The notes under the pieces were generated by a model. It was not told the DNA's origin. It did not search any database and was given only the letters and a program-made list of their open reading frames with translations. A program made the translations under genes and the position numbers. This document shows, piece after piece, positions 22,419 through 30,615 of a DNA stretch of 64,000 nt. The DNA is taken from contig JAMOMK010000114.1 in the NCBI GenBank assembly GCA_027067055.1, positions 124,001-188,000 on the forward strand, given 5' to 3'. The DNA comes from Lysobacterales bacterium (GTDB taxonomy: Bacteria; Pseudomonadota; Gammaproteobacteria; Xanthomonadales; Marinicellaceae). Positions within the stretch are counted from its first letter, which is position 1. Each line of letters starts with the position of its first letter.

Positions 22419-25400
22419 TCAGTTTTCACTAATCTCTAATAAATCAGCATTGCCACCAACGGCTGCTATGTTGTTGGTAATAGTTTTTTCAGTAACAAAA
22501 CTCTCCAAGTAGCTTGGACCACCCGCTTTGGGTCCAGTGCCAGATAATCCCATGCCGCCAAATGGATGAACACCAACTACAGCACCGATAGTGGTGCGGT
22601 TGATGTAACAGTTGCCAACCCGGATTTTGTTGGCAATATGTTCGATGGTGTTATTAATGCGGCTATGAATACCAAAGGTTAAGCCATAACCAGTGTTGTT
22701 TATTTCATCGATTACTCTATCTAGTTCTTTGGCTTTGAAGCGGATGACATGTAAGAAAGGGCCAAAGACCTCCTCTTTAAGTATACTAATAGAGTCAATT
22801 TCATAGGCTTGTGGGGCAAAATAGTAACCTTTTAGTTCTGAAGGTACTTTTAAAGATTTTATCAATTTACCTTTTTCATTCATAAATTCAACATGAGCAT
22901 TAAGTTTGTCAAGTGCTGTTTTATCTATCAATGAGCCAACATCACAGGCATAGTTGCTTGGGTGGGAGATAGTCACTTCATCCATAGCTCCTGCCAGCAT
23001 ATTCATTACATTATCAGCAATATCCTCTTGGATAAATAACACACGCAATGCAGAACAGCGTTGTCCAGCACTGACAAAAGCCGATGCCACTACATCTTTG
23101 ACCAATTGTTCTGGTAGCGCTGATGAGTCCGCTATCATGCAGTTCTGTCCACCAGTCTCAGCCACCAAAGTCGCAATAGCGGCATTGTCACGACAGGCGA
23201 GGTTTTTATTAATAATCTGTGCTGTGTTTGTTGAACCCGTAAAAACAACGCCTGTTGTCTTGTTGGATTGGCATAAAGTGTTGCCAATCTCACGACCCAA
23301 CCCAGGGACGTATTGTAAAACTGTTTGAGGAACACCAGCCTGTTGCATTAAGCAGGCGACATAGTAGCCGATAATTGAGGTTTGTTCGGCAGCTTTGGCA
23401 ATCACAGTATTGCCTGTGATTAATGCAGCTACAATTTGTCCGGCATATATTGCTAAAGGAAAATTCCAAGGGCTAATACAAACAAAGACACCCTTGCCTT
23501 GCAGGCTTAAATAATTACTTTCGCCTGTTGGGCCAGGCATTTTTAGTGGTTCATTCATCTTCTTTACTGCATGAGCGGCATAATAACGGCAAAAATCAAT
23601 GGCTTCTTTGATTTCAGAAATGCTGTCGGCTAATGATTTTCCTGCTTCGTGTCGAAGCAAATACATAAGCATGTCTTGATTCTCTTGCATCAAGTCGCCC
23701 ACATTATTGATGATTTTGGCACGTTCACTGACAGAAGTTTCATTCCAGTTGACAAAAGCGTTTTGTGCGTTTGATAAGGCTAACTTGGTATCTTGTTCAT
23801 TTGCATAAATGGCGTGTCCTACAATGAAATCTAAATCAACTGGTGAATGAACCTCTATTGATTTTGATGTACCTTTGTAATTGAGTATTAAGGGAGTTGC
23901 GGTGATTTTTTGAGTTTTGAGTTTTTCTAGTCTGCTTTCTAAATTTTGTAATGTTGCTATATCTTGCAAATTTATGCCGGCAGAATTAACGCGTTCAGGT
24001 TGGAAAATATCCTTAGGCAAAGGAATTTGAGGGTGACGATGGTTTAGATGTTTTCTGACGACCTCAACAGGGTCTTTAGTAATATCATTGATGTCTAACT
24101 CTAAGTCAACCAAACGATTAACAAAAGAGGTGTTCGCTCCATTTTCCAATAATCGACGTACCAAATACGGCAATAAGTCCTCGTGCGTGCCCACAGGTGC
24201 ATACACGCGACAAGGAACATTTAATCCTTTAGAATCAATGCTTTGTTGATGAAGTGCTTGACCCATGCCGTGTAAGCGTTGGTATTCATAGCCTAGGTTG
24301 TCACCTGCCATTACACGAACAGCTGCAACTGTATTTGCATTATGTGTGGCAAATTGAGGATAAAATTTAGTTCTATTGTCCAGTAGCTTCTGCGCACAAG
24401 CAAGGTAAGAAATATCGGTATTTACCTTACGCGTATAAACGGGATAATCACTTAATCCCTGTTCTTGGGAGCGTTTTATTTCTGTATCCCAATACGCGCC
24501 TTTGACGAGTCTAAGTGGTATTTTGTGTCCATAGGAATTGAATAACTCCGAAAGAAAGTCAATAACGCCAAGGGCTCTTTTTTGAAAAGCTTGAACGACT
24601 AAGCCAAAGCCGTCATAACCAGCCTGTGTTTGTGTATAAACTTTTTCAAATACCATTAACGATAATTCAAGTCTATCGGCTTCTTCTGCATCGACTGTTA
24701 CGGCAACATTTAATGTAGTGGCTAAATCAACAATTCTTTTTACATTTGGGACGAGTTCAGCCATTACGCGTTGTGCATTAGCAATTTCATATCTTGGGTG
24801 AAGGGCGGATAACTTTATGGAAATACTGGCAGCATCTTCGATGATTTTCTTTTTATTAGATTCTGCAATAGATTTTATTGCACGCATATAAGAGGCTAAA
24901 TACCTATCGGCATCGGCCTTAGTTAGTGCTGCTTCTCCTAACATGTCGAATGAATAGCGGTAGAGTCTATGCTTTTTACCCGTAGCGCGTTTCAGTGCTT
25001 TTTTTATTGTTTCTCCCATAACAAATTGCCTGCCCATAACTTTCATGGCTTGGTAAACACCTTGTCTGACAACTGGCTCACCTGTGCGGTTAAGCAATTT
25101 GTCCAAAATCCGTGAAAAGCCTTTTTTATCTGAATCAATATCAATAATTTTGCCTGTTAGCATTAACCCCCATGTGGAGGCATTAACAAAAAGTGAATCG
25201 CTTCTGCCCATATGTGACTTCCAATCGGCATCAAGTAACTTGTCTTTAATCAGTTTTTCTGCCGTTTCTTTATCAGGAATGCGCAATAAGGCTTCTGCCA
25301 TACACATAAGGACGATGCCTTCCTTGGATGATAAATCATACTCTTTCATGAAAGCATCAACACCATCCATTTCATCAATCTTTGAACGAACATTTTTAAC

Positions 25401-25541
25401 TAGTTTGACAGCTAGTGATTTAATCTCTTGGCGTTTATGAAAGCCGGGGTTAGCTTGTTCGAGTAATTGGTTTATTAGTGTGTTTTCATCAGCTAGGTAA
25501 TTTTTTGAAAAATCTAAAGGGGTTACAGTGTTGGCATTCAT
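22419..25541 (-). CDS. putA: Bifunctional proline dehydrogenase / P5C dehydrogenase
   Basis: Oxidises proline to glutamate in two coupled steps at the membrane face. At 1040 residues it lacks the N-terminal ribbon-helix-helix DNA-binding domain of E. coli PutA and is the shorter, non-regulatory type. The proline dehydrogenase barrel occupies about 150-470, with RLVKGAYWDTEIK and the flavin-contacting YEYQRLHGM. The aldehyde dehydrogenase part (about 530-1010) shows SPWNFPLAIY, the catalytic Glu region AETGGQNCMI and the nucleophile in SAGQRCSAL. The C-terminus has GVHPFGGMGLSGTG. It starts 359 bp from divergent coxB; two FNR-like sites lie in that gap. Confidence 0.96.
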   Translation of the reverse strand: MNANTVTPLDFSKNYLADENTLINQLLEQANPGFHKRQEIKSLAVKLVKNVRSKIDEMDGVDAFMKEYDLSSKEGIVLMCMAEALLRIPDKETAEKLIKDKLLDADWKSHMGRSDSLFVNASTWGLMLTGKIIDIDSDKKGFSRILDKLLNRTGEPVVRQGVYQAMKVMGRQFVMGETIKKALKRATGKKHRLYRYSFDMLGEAALTKADADRYLASYMRAIKSIAESNKKKIIEDAASISIKLSALHPRYEIANAQRVMAELVPNVKRIVDLATTLNVAVTVDAEEADRLELSLMVFEKVYTQTQAGYDGFGLVVQAFQKRALGVIDFLSELFNSYGHKIPLRLVKGAYWDTEIKRSQEQGLSDYPVYTRKVNTDISYLACAQKLLDNRTKFYPQFATHNANTVAAVRVMAGDNLGYEYQRLHGMGQALHQQSIDSKGLNVPCRVYAPVGTHEDLLPYLVRRLLENGANTSFVNRLVDLELDINDITKDPVEVVRKHLNHRHPQIPLPKDIFQPERVNSAGINLQDIATLQNLESRLEKLKTQKITATPLILNYKGTSKSIEVHSPVDLDFIVGHAIYANEQDTKLALSNAQNAFVNWNETSVSERAKIINNVGDLMQENQDMLMYLLRHEAGKSLADSISEIKEAIDFCRYYAAHAVKKMNEPLKMPGPTGESNYLSLQGKGVFVCISPWNFPLAIYAGQIVAALITGNTVIAKAAEQTSIIGYYVACLMQQAGVPQTVLQYVPGLGREIGNTLCQSNKTTGVVFTGSTNTAQIINKNLACRDNAAIATLVAETGGQNCMIADSSALPEQLVKDVVASAFVSAGQRCSALRVLFIQEDIADNVMNMLAGAMDEVTISHPSNYACDVGSLIDKTALDKLNAHVEFMNEKGKLIKSLKVPSELKGYYFAPQAYEIDSISILKEEVFGPFLHVIRFKAKELDRVIDEINNTGYGLTFGIHSRINNTIEHIANKIRVGNCYINRTTIGAVVGVHPFGGMGLSGTGPKAGGPSYLESFVTEKTITNNIAAVGGNADLLEISEN

Positions 25542-25696
25542 GATTTTATTTAGTTAGTTAACAGCAGATAAGTATTATATTCCCTTGAGTAATGATGTCC
25601 AATCAAAATAAGGCTAAATCTTATTTACAAATTTATCAAAATCTAGAAACTTCAATAAATTAAAATGTATTCATTTGATGATAATTAATCATAGAC

Positions 25697-25710
25697 TTGA
25701 TAAATGTCAA
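25697..25710. promoter_or_regulatory. FNR/ANR-like site 1
   Basis: TTGAT-AAAT-GTCAA, one mismatch from TTGAT-N4-ATCAA. It lies between the divergent putA and coxB genes, 42 bp from site 2. Confidence 0.5.
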
Positions 25711-25738
25711 AAATAATGTGCATGAAAATTAAAAAACT

Positions 25739-25752
25739 TTGACAAAAATCAA
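25739..25752. promoter_or_regulatory. FNR/ANR-like site 2
   Basis: TTGAC-AAAA-ATCAA, one mismatch from consensus. The first six bases, TTGACA, could also serve as a -35 box towards coxB. The rest of the 25542-25899 gap is AT-rich without a gene. Confidence 0.5.
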
Positions 25753-25899
25753 AAATCCACAAGACTAATTGTGATAGCTCGTGATAAAATTCCAAAAATT
25801 AGCAAAATCTAATCTAAAATTTATATTTGCTATTTTTAAATGCTTTTTTTAAAAGTATTTAAAATTTGTTAGAAAAGAATAATTGAGGGTAAAAAATCG

Positions 25900-27078
25900 A
25901 TGAACAAACAGAAAAGCTACTCAAGCAGTAGTTTAAAAAAACTCCTATGGGTTGCATTAGGGGTGTTAGTAAGTGGCTCTGCATTTGCAAAGTCGTCACT
26001 TAACATGACACAAGGTGTAACCGAATTTTCGAAAATTGCCTATGATTTACACATGATTGTTTTATGGATTTGTGTTGTCATTGGTGTGTTGGTGTTTGGT
26101 GCCATGATATATTCTATGTTTGCTCATAGGAAATCAAAAGGTGTGACAGCAGCACAATTCTCACACAGCACAACAGCAGAAATTATCTGGACAGTTATTC
26201 CTATTGTTATTTTGATTATTATTGCTTTTCCTTCTACAACTGCATTGATTAAGATGGAAGCTCCAACAGATGCAGATGGTAAGTCTATTACTATGGATAT
26301 GACAATTAAAGTGACTGGTTTCCAGTGGAAGTGGAAATACGATTACTTAGATGAAGGTATTTCATTTTTAAGTACACTGAAGTCAGATAGTAATATTGCG
26401 CGTCAAATAGGGTCTGGTATTAATCCTACAACAGTTGAAAACTACTTGTTAGATGTCGACCATCCTTTAGTTATTCCTGTTGATACAAATATTCGTATTT
26501 TGTTAACTGCTAATGATGTTATTCATTCATGGTGGGTTCCTGAGTTTGGTTGGAAACGCGATGCAATTCCTGGCTTCGTAAATGAAGCGTGGACTAATGT
26601 TAAAAAAGTAGGGACTTATCGTGGTCAGTGCGCAGAATTATGTGGTAAAGATCATGGGTTTATGCCGATAGTTGTCAATGTTGTTTCTAAAGCGGATTAT
26701 GCTAATTGGGTTAAATCTCAAAAAGGAGAGCAAGAGGTCGCAGAAGTTAAAAATAATACCCAATGGTCTAAAGCAGAATTAATGAGTAAGGGTGAAGAGG
26801 TTTACAATTCACAATGTGCGACCTGCCATCAAGCAACTGGCAAAGGTATGCCTCCTGCATTTCCTGCTTTAGATGGTAGTGCAGTTGTAAATGGACCATT
26901 AGATGAACAAATTAAAACAGTTGTTTTTGGTCGTGCGGGTACGGCGATGACAGCTTTTGGCAGCATTTTGTCTGAAAGTGATATAGCAGCTGCGATTACA
27001 TACACACGAAACGCTTGGGGTAATACAGCAAAAGATGCTGCACAGCCAAAAGACGTTAAAAAAATAAAGAATAGTTGA
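25900..27078 (+). CDS. coxB: Cytochrome c oxidase subunit II with C-terminal cytochrome c domain
   Basis: Accepts electrons from cytochrome c through the binuclear CuA centre of an aa3/caa3-type oxidase. 392 residues: signal sequence, two membrane helices (IVLWICVVIGVLVFGAMIY and IIWTVIPIVILIIIAF), the cupredoxin domain with HSWWVPEFGWK and the CuA ligands in CAELCGKDHGFM. A C-terminal class I cytochrome c domain (about 295-375) with CATCH heme motif follows and marks a caa3-like enzyme. GAGGG precedes the ATG. First gene of the cox cluster coxB-coxA-small ORF-ctaG-coxC. Confidence 0.97.
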   Translation: MNKQKSYSSSSLKKLLWVALGVLVSGSAFAKSSLNMTQGVTEFSKIAYDLHMIVLWICVVIGVLVFGAMIYSMFAHRKSKGVTAAQFSHSTTAEIIWTVIPIVILIIIAFPSTTALIKMEAPTDADGKSITMDMTIKVTGFQWKWKYDYLDEGISFLSTLKSDSNIARQIGSGINPTTVENYLLDVDHPLVIPVDTNIRILLTANDVIHSWWVPEFGWKRDAIPGFVNEAWTNVKKVGTYRGQCAELCGKDHGFMPIVVNVVSKADYANWVKSQKGEQEVAEVKNNTQWSKAELMSKGEEVYNSQCATCHQATGKGMPPAFPALDGSAVVNGPLDEQIKTVVFGRAGTAMTAFGSILSESDIAAAITYTRNAWGNTAKDAAQPKDVKKIKNS

Positions 27079-27089
27079 GGGTATAAATA

Positions 27090-28709
27090 ATGAGTCACGC
27101 AGATACACATTCGCATGATTACGATCATGACCACAAGCCAAAGGGGTTTGTGAAACGTTGGTTAATGACAACCAATCATAAAGATATTGGAACATTATAC
27201 TTAATCTTCTCACTTGCAATGTTTATTTTTGGTGGTGCATTAGCAATGATAATTCGGTTGGAATTATTCCAGCCAGGCTTACAGTTCGTACAACCAGATT
27301 TCTTTAACCAATTAACAACAATGCATGCACTTATCATGGTGTTTGGTGCTGTAATGCCTGCCTTTGTTGGTTTTGCTAACTGGATGATACCAATAATGAT
27401 TGGTGCGCCAGATATGGCGTTGCCACGTATGAATAACTGGTCTTTTTGGATATTGCCTTTTGCCTTTACCATGCTTGCATCAACCTTCTTAATGGATGGT
27501 GGTGCTCCTGCTGCTGGATGGACATTATATCCACCGTTGGTATTACAAGGTGGACATAATCTAGCTTTTGCAGTTTTTGCCATTCACATGTTGGGTATTT
27601 CATCCATTATGGGAGCTATTAATGTTATTGCTACTATTATGAATATGCGTGCACCAAATATGGGTTATTTAAAAATGCCACTATTTGTTTGGACTTGGTT
27701 AATTACTGCATTTTTGTTGATTGCTGTTATGCCTGTATTTGCAGGTGCGGTAACAATGTTATTAACAGACCATTATTTTGGTACTAGTTTCTTTGATGCT
27801 GCTGGTGGTGGTGATCCAGTCTTATTCCAACATATATTTTGGTTCTTTGGTCATCCTGAAGTTTATATTATGATTTTACCGTCTTTTGGTATTATCTCAG
27901 AAATCATTCCAACTTTTGCTCGCAAACCCCTATTTGGCTATGTTTCAATGGTTTATGCAACAGCTGGCATTGCCTTTTTATCATTTATAGTTTGGGCACA
28001 TCACATGTTTTCAGTGGGCATGCCTTTGGGCGGAGAGTTGTTCTTTATGTATGCAACATTCCTTATCTCAATTCCGACAGGTGTAAAAGTTTTTAACTGG
28101 GTATCAACCATGTGGAAAGGAGCAATGACATTTGAAACGCCAATGTTATTTGCTATCGCATTTATCATATTATTTACCATAGGTGGTTTTTCAGGGTTAA
28201 TGCTCGCTATTGCTCCTGCTGACTTCCAATACCATGACACTTATTTTGTAGTGGCGCACTTCCATTATGTTCTTGTAACTGGTGCTGTATTTGCTATTGT
28301 CGGTGGAGTATATTACTGGATTCCAAAATGGACGGGCAATATGTATTCAGAAAGACTCGGCAAGATTCATTTTTGGTGGTCTACTATTTCAGTTAATGTC
28401 TTGTTCTTCCCACAGCACTTTTTAGGTCTTGCTGGTATGCCACGTCGTATTCCAGATTATTCAACACAATTTGCAGAGTTTAATATGTGGTCTAGTATTG
28501 GTGGTTTTGCATTTGGTTTGGCTCAAATTTTCTTTTGTATTATTGTTTGGAGAACCATAAAGGGTAAAGGTACGACCAAAGCAACAAGTAGAGTTTGGGA
28601 AGGGGCTAAAGGATTGGAGTGGTTTATTCCATCGCCAGCACCTCACCATACTTTCCAAGATGGTGCGCCAGTTAATGATGGTCACTTAGCTCATGTGTCT
28701 TCACATTGA
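27090..28709 (+). CDS. coxA: Cytochrome c oxidase subunit I
   Basis: Catalytic heme-copper subunit that reduces O2 and pumps protons. 539 residues with 12 predicted membrane helices. Seen: MTTNHKDIGTLYL at the N-terminus, the low-spin heme His in TTMHALIMVFG, the CuB/Tyr motif WFFGHPEVYIMILPSFG, the HHMF histidine pair, the K-channel region, and the heme ligands in HDTYFVVAHFHYVL. The D-channel motif near NWMIPIMIGAPDMALPRMNN is intact, so a type A proton-pumping oxidase is expected. It starts 11 bp after coxB. Confidence 0.98.
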   Translation: MSHADTHSHDYDHDHKPKGFVKRWLMTTNHKDIGTLYLIFSLAMFIFGGALAMIIRLELFQPGLQFVQPDFFNQLTTMHALIMVFGAVMPAFVGFANWMIPIMIGAPDMALPRMNNWSFWILPFAFTMLASTFLMDGGAPAAGWTLYPPLVLQGGHNLAFAVFAIHMLGISSIMGAINVIATIMNMRAPNMGYLKMPLFVWTWLITAFLLIAVMPVFAGAVTMLLTDHYFGTSFFDAAGGGDPVLFQHIFWFFGHPEVYIMILPSFGIISEIIPTFARKPLFGYVSMVYATAGIAFLSFIVWAHHMFSVGMPLGGELFFMYATFLISIPTGVKVFNWVSTMWKGAMTFETPMLFAIAFIILFTIGGFSGLMLAIAPADFQYHDTYFVVAHFHYVLVTGAVFAIVGGVYYWIPKWTGNMYSERLGKIHFWWSTISVNVLFFPQHFLGLAGMPRRIPDYSTQFAEFNMWSSIGGFAFGLAQIFFCIIVWRTIKGKGTTKATSRVWEGAKGLEWFIPSPAPHHTFQDGAPVNDGHLAHVSSH

Positions 28710-28730
28710 TAATTATTGAATAATATTAAA

Positions 28731-28844
28731 GTGGATAATCAAGAAATAGAAAAAAGAAGAAAAGCAGCCCGTCGCACAGCGGTTGGGTTGGTTTTCTTTG
28801 CGATTACTATTTTTACAGCATTTTATATGCTTAATATTAGGTAA
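28731..28844 (+). CDS. Cytochrome oxidase small assembly protein
   Basis: 37 codons from GTG at 28731 (or 42 from TTG at 28716) to TAA at 28842-28844. The product has a charged N-terminus (DNQEIEKRRKAARRT), one membrane helix (AVGLVFFAITIFTAFYML) and a short tail, and sits between coxA and ctaG. A short single-helix protein in exactly this place is common in gammaproteobacterial cox operons. Neither start has a strong ribosome binding site, so translation may be coupled to coxA, which ends 21 bp upstream. Role in oxidase assembly is inferred from position. Confidence 0.8.
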   Translation: MDNQEIEKRRKAARRTAVGLVFFAITIFTAFYMLNIR

Positions 28845-28855
28845 AATGATTAGAG

Positions 28856-29368
28856 ATGAATAGAACAGTTATAAAAACGGCTCTTTTTTCAGTTTTAATG
28901 TTTGGATTTGCTTTTGCTTTGATTCCTTTGTACAACACGTTTTGTGAAATTACAGGGCTAAATGGTAAGACAAGTGGTCAAGTTGATGCTGACTTAGTAA
29001 GAAACCAAATTATTGATGAGAATAGAAAAGTAACCGTTCAATTCGATAGTAGTGTGAATTCTGAACTTAATTGGGAATTTAGGCCAACAGAATTTGAAAT
29101 GGAAGTTATACCAGGCAAGTTTTATCATACTGAATTTTATGCTAAAAACTTGTCGAATAAAGACATTACAGGACAAGCTACATATAGTGTAACACCTGGC
29201 AAAGCGTCGTTGTATTTTAATAAAACAGAGTGCTTTTGCTTCACTAGGCAAACATTAAAAGCAAACGAAGAGGTTAAGATGCCAGTAACGTTTATCGTTG
29301 ATACAAAACTGGCAGCTGATGTAAAAATAATGACTTTATCTTATACTTTTTTTAAGTTAGAGTCGTAA
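28856..29368 (+). CDS. ctaG: Cytochrome c oxidase copper-assembly protein CtaG/Cox11
   Basis: Delivers copper to the CuB site of subunit I. 170 residues: a single N-terminal membrane helix (ALFSVLMFGFAFALIPLYNTFCEITG) and a periplasmic immunoglobulin-like domain with the copper-binding motif ECFCFTRQ. The family end signature follows (MPVTFIVDTKL then TLSYTFF). The Cys of YNTFCE, another conserved metal-related residue of the family, is present. It lies 11 bp after the small assembly gene and 28 bp before coxC. Confidence 0.95.
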   Translation: MNRTVIKTALFSVLMFGFAFALIPLYNTFCEITGLNGKTSGQVDADLVRNQIIDENRKVTVQFDSSVNSELNWEFRPTEFEMEVIPGKFYHTEFYAKNLSNKDITGQATYSVTPGKASLYFNKTECFCFTRQTLKANEEVKMPVTFIVDTKLAADVKIMTLSYTFFKLES

Positions 29369-29396
29369 AGAAGAAACATATAAACAAGAGGGTAAT

Positions 29397-30266
29397 ATGT
29401 CAAATACAAACAATAATCAATACTATGTACCACAGTTAGCTAAATGGCCAATAGTTGGTTCAATAGGCATGACATTAACGGCAGTGGGAGCTGCTACATA
29501 CATGAACAATCAATTGGACTCCCCAATAGTTATGTATTTAGGTTTTGCTACGTTAATTTTTATGATGTTTGGATGGTTCGGAGAAGTTATTAAAGAATCA
29601 GAAAGTAATATGTACAACCCTCAAGTTGATGCCTCTTTTCGTATGGGAATGGTTTGGTTTATCTTTTCAGAGGTTATGTTTTTTGCAGGTTTTTTTGGCG
29701 CTCTATGGTATGTTAGAAATATGACCGTTCCTTGGCTAGGCGGTGAAGGAACAGGCGTATTTACTAATGCAGAATTATGGCCTGGATACGAAGGTGTTTG
29801 GCCAACAAATGGCCCTGGTAATATAGGTGGTAAATTTGAACTAGTTGATCCATTCCATTTGCCTTTAATTAATACAGTTCTTTTAATGACAAGTTCAATT
29901 ACATTGACGATTGCTCACCATGCATTGGTCGATGGTGCGCGTAAAAAAGTTATTGGCTGGTTAATTGCAACGGTTGTACTAGGTGCAATATTTTTGTTCT
30001 TCCAAGTGGAGGAATATATCGAAGCATATCAACATCTTGATTTGACGCTAAAATCTGGCATCTATGGCTCGACTTTCTTTATGTTGACTGGCTTCCATGG
30101 CATGCATGTGACTTTAGGGGCTATTATGTTAACAGTCATTACTGTTCGTATGATTAGAGGTCACTTTAAACCTGAGTCACACTTTGGATTTGAAGCGGTG
30201 GCCTGGTATTGGCACTTTGTTGATGTCGTTTGGTTAGGCTTATTTATATTTGTTTATATTATTTAA
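29397..30266 (+). CDS. coxC: Cytochrome c oxidase subunit III
   Basis: 289 residues, seven predicted membrane helices. Family marks are FRMGMVWFIFSEVMFFAGFFGALWY, TSSITLTIAHHAL, FQVEEYIEAY, FFMLTGFHGMHVTLG and the closing AVAWYWHFVDVVWLGLF. It binds phospholipid and stabilises proton pumping. It ends the cox unit; a strong hairpin terminator starts 28 bp downstream. GAGGGTAAT precedes the ATG. No SURF1, ctaA or ctaB gene is seen in the window. Confidence 0.97.
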   Translation: MSNTNNNQYYVPQLAKWPIVGSIGMTLTAVGAATYMNNQLDSPIVMYLGFATLIFMMFGWFGEVIKESESNMYNPQVDASFRMGMVWFIFSEVMFFAGFFGALWYVRNMTVPWLGGEGTGVFTNAELWPGYEGVWPTNGPGNIGGKFELVDPFHLPLINTVLLMTSSITLTIAHHALVDGARKKVIGWLIATVVLGAIFLFFQVEEYIEAYQHLDLTLKSGIYGSTFFMLTGFHGMHVTLGAIMLTVITVRMIRGHFKPESHFGFEAVAWYWHFVDVVWLGLFIFVYII

Positions 30267-30293
30267 CTTGTTCCGCCAACAATAATTAGTGAC

Positions 30294-30323
30294 AAAACGC
30301 CTTAGAAATAAGGCGTTTTTTTT
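30294..30323 (+). terminator. Rho-independent terminator after coxC
   Basis: AAACGCCTTA-GAAA-TAAGGCGTTT followed by a T-run: 10-bp perfect stem with a GAAA tetraloop. The A-run on the 5' side makes it usable in both directions towards the convergent DUF2909 gene. Confidence 0.9.
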
Positions 30324-30405
30324 ACACTGAATGTTTTTTGTATAGCTTTTTCAACAGAGCTAAAACTTGAAGTATACTATTGCTTTCTTCTGTAATTGAT
30401 GGGGG

Positions 30406-30615
30406 TTATGCCTTTGGGAGAATGGAGTGTGCTTGCAACCAACCCATTTTTAATGCAAATATAATTAATATAAATAAAGCAAAACTGATAGCAATTCTTA
30501 CCGTCAAGAATCGCACAGTATTTTTTCCCTGTCCTTTGTCTTTTATCATGTAGTACATTGCTAAGCCGAGATTGTAGATAATAAAAGCCAATATAATTAG
30601 GATTAATGCTTTCAT
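30406..30615 (-). CDS. DUF2909 twin-helix membrane protein
   Basis: 69 residues with two membrane helices (ALILIILAFIIYNLGLAMYY and VRIAISFALFILIIFALKM) separated by the polar MIKDKGQGKNT loop. This is the DUF2909 layout, where 'KDKGQ...R.LT.RI..S..LF' is typical. Members usually sit beside cytochrome oxidase genes and are thought to relate to respiratory-complex assembly; no biochemical function is established. Here it is convergent with coxC but coupled to prc by an ATGA overlap (30612-30615), so it is co-transcribed with the protease rather than with cox. Confidence 0.85.
   Translation of the reverse strand: MKALILIILAFIIYNLGLAMYYMIKDKGQGKNTVRFLTVRIAISFALFILIIFALKMGWLQAHSILPKA

Noticed and set aside
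25769-25785. CRP site TGTGATAGCTCGTGATA near coxB
   Set aside because: The second half is a direct, not inverted, copy of GTGAT; it does not fit TGTGA-N6-TCACA.
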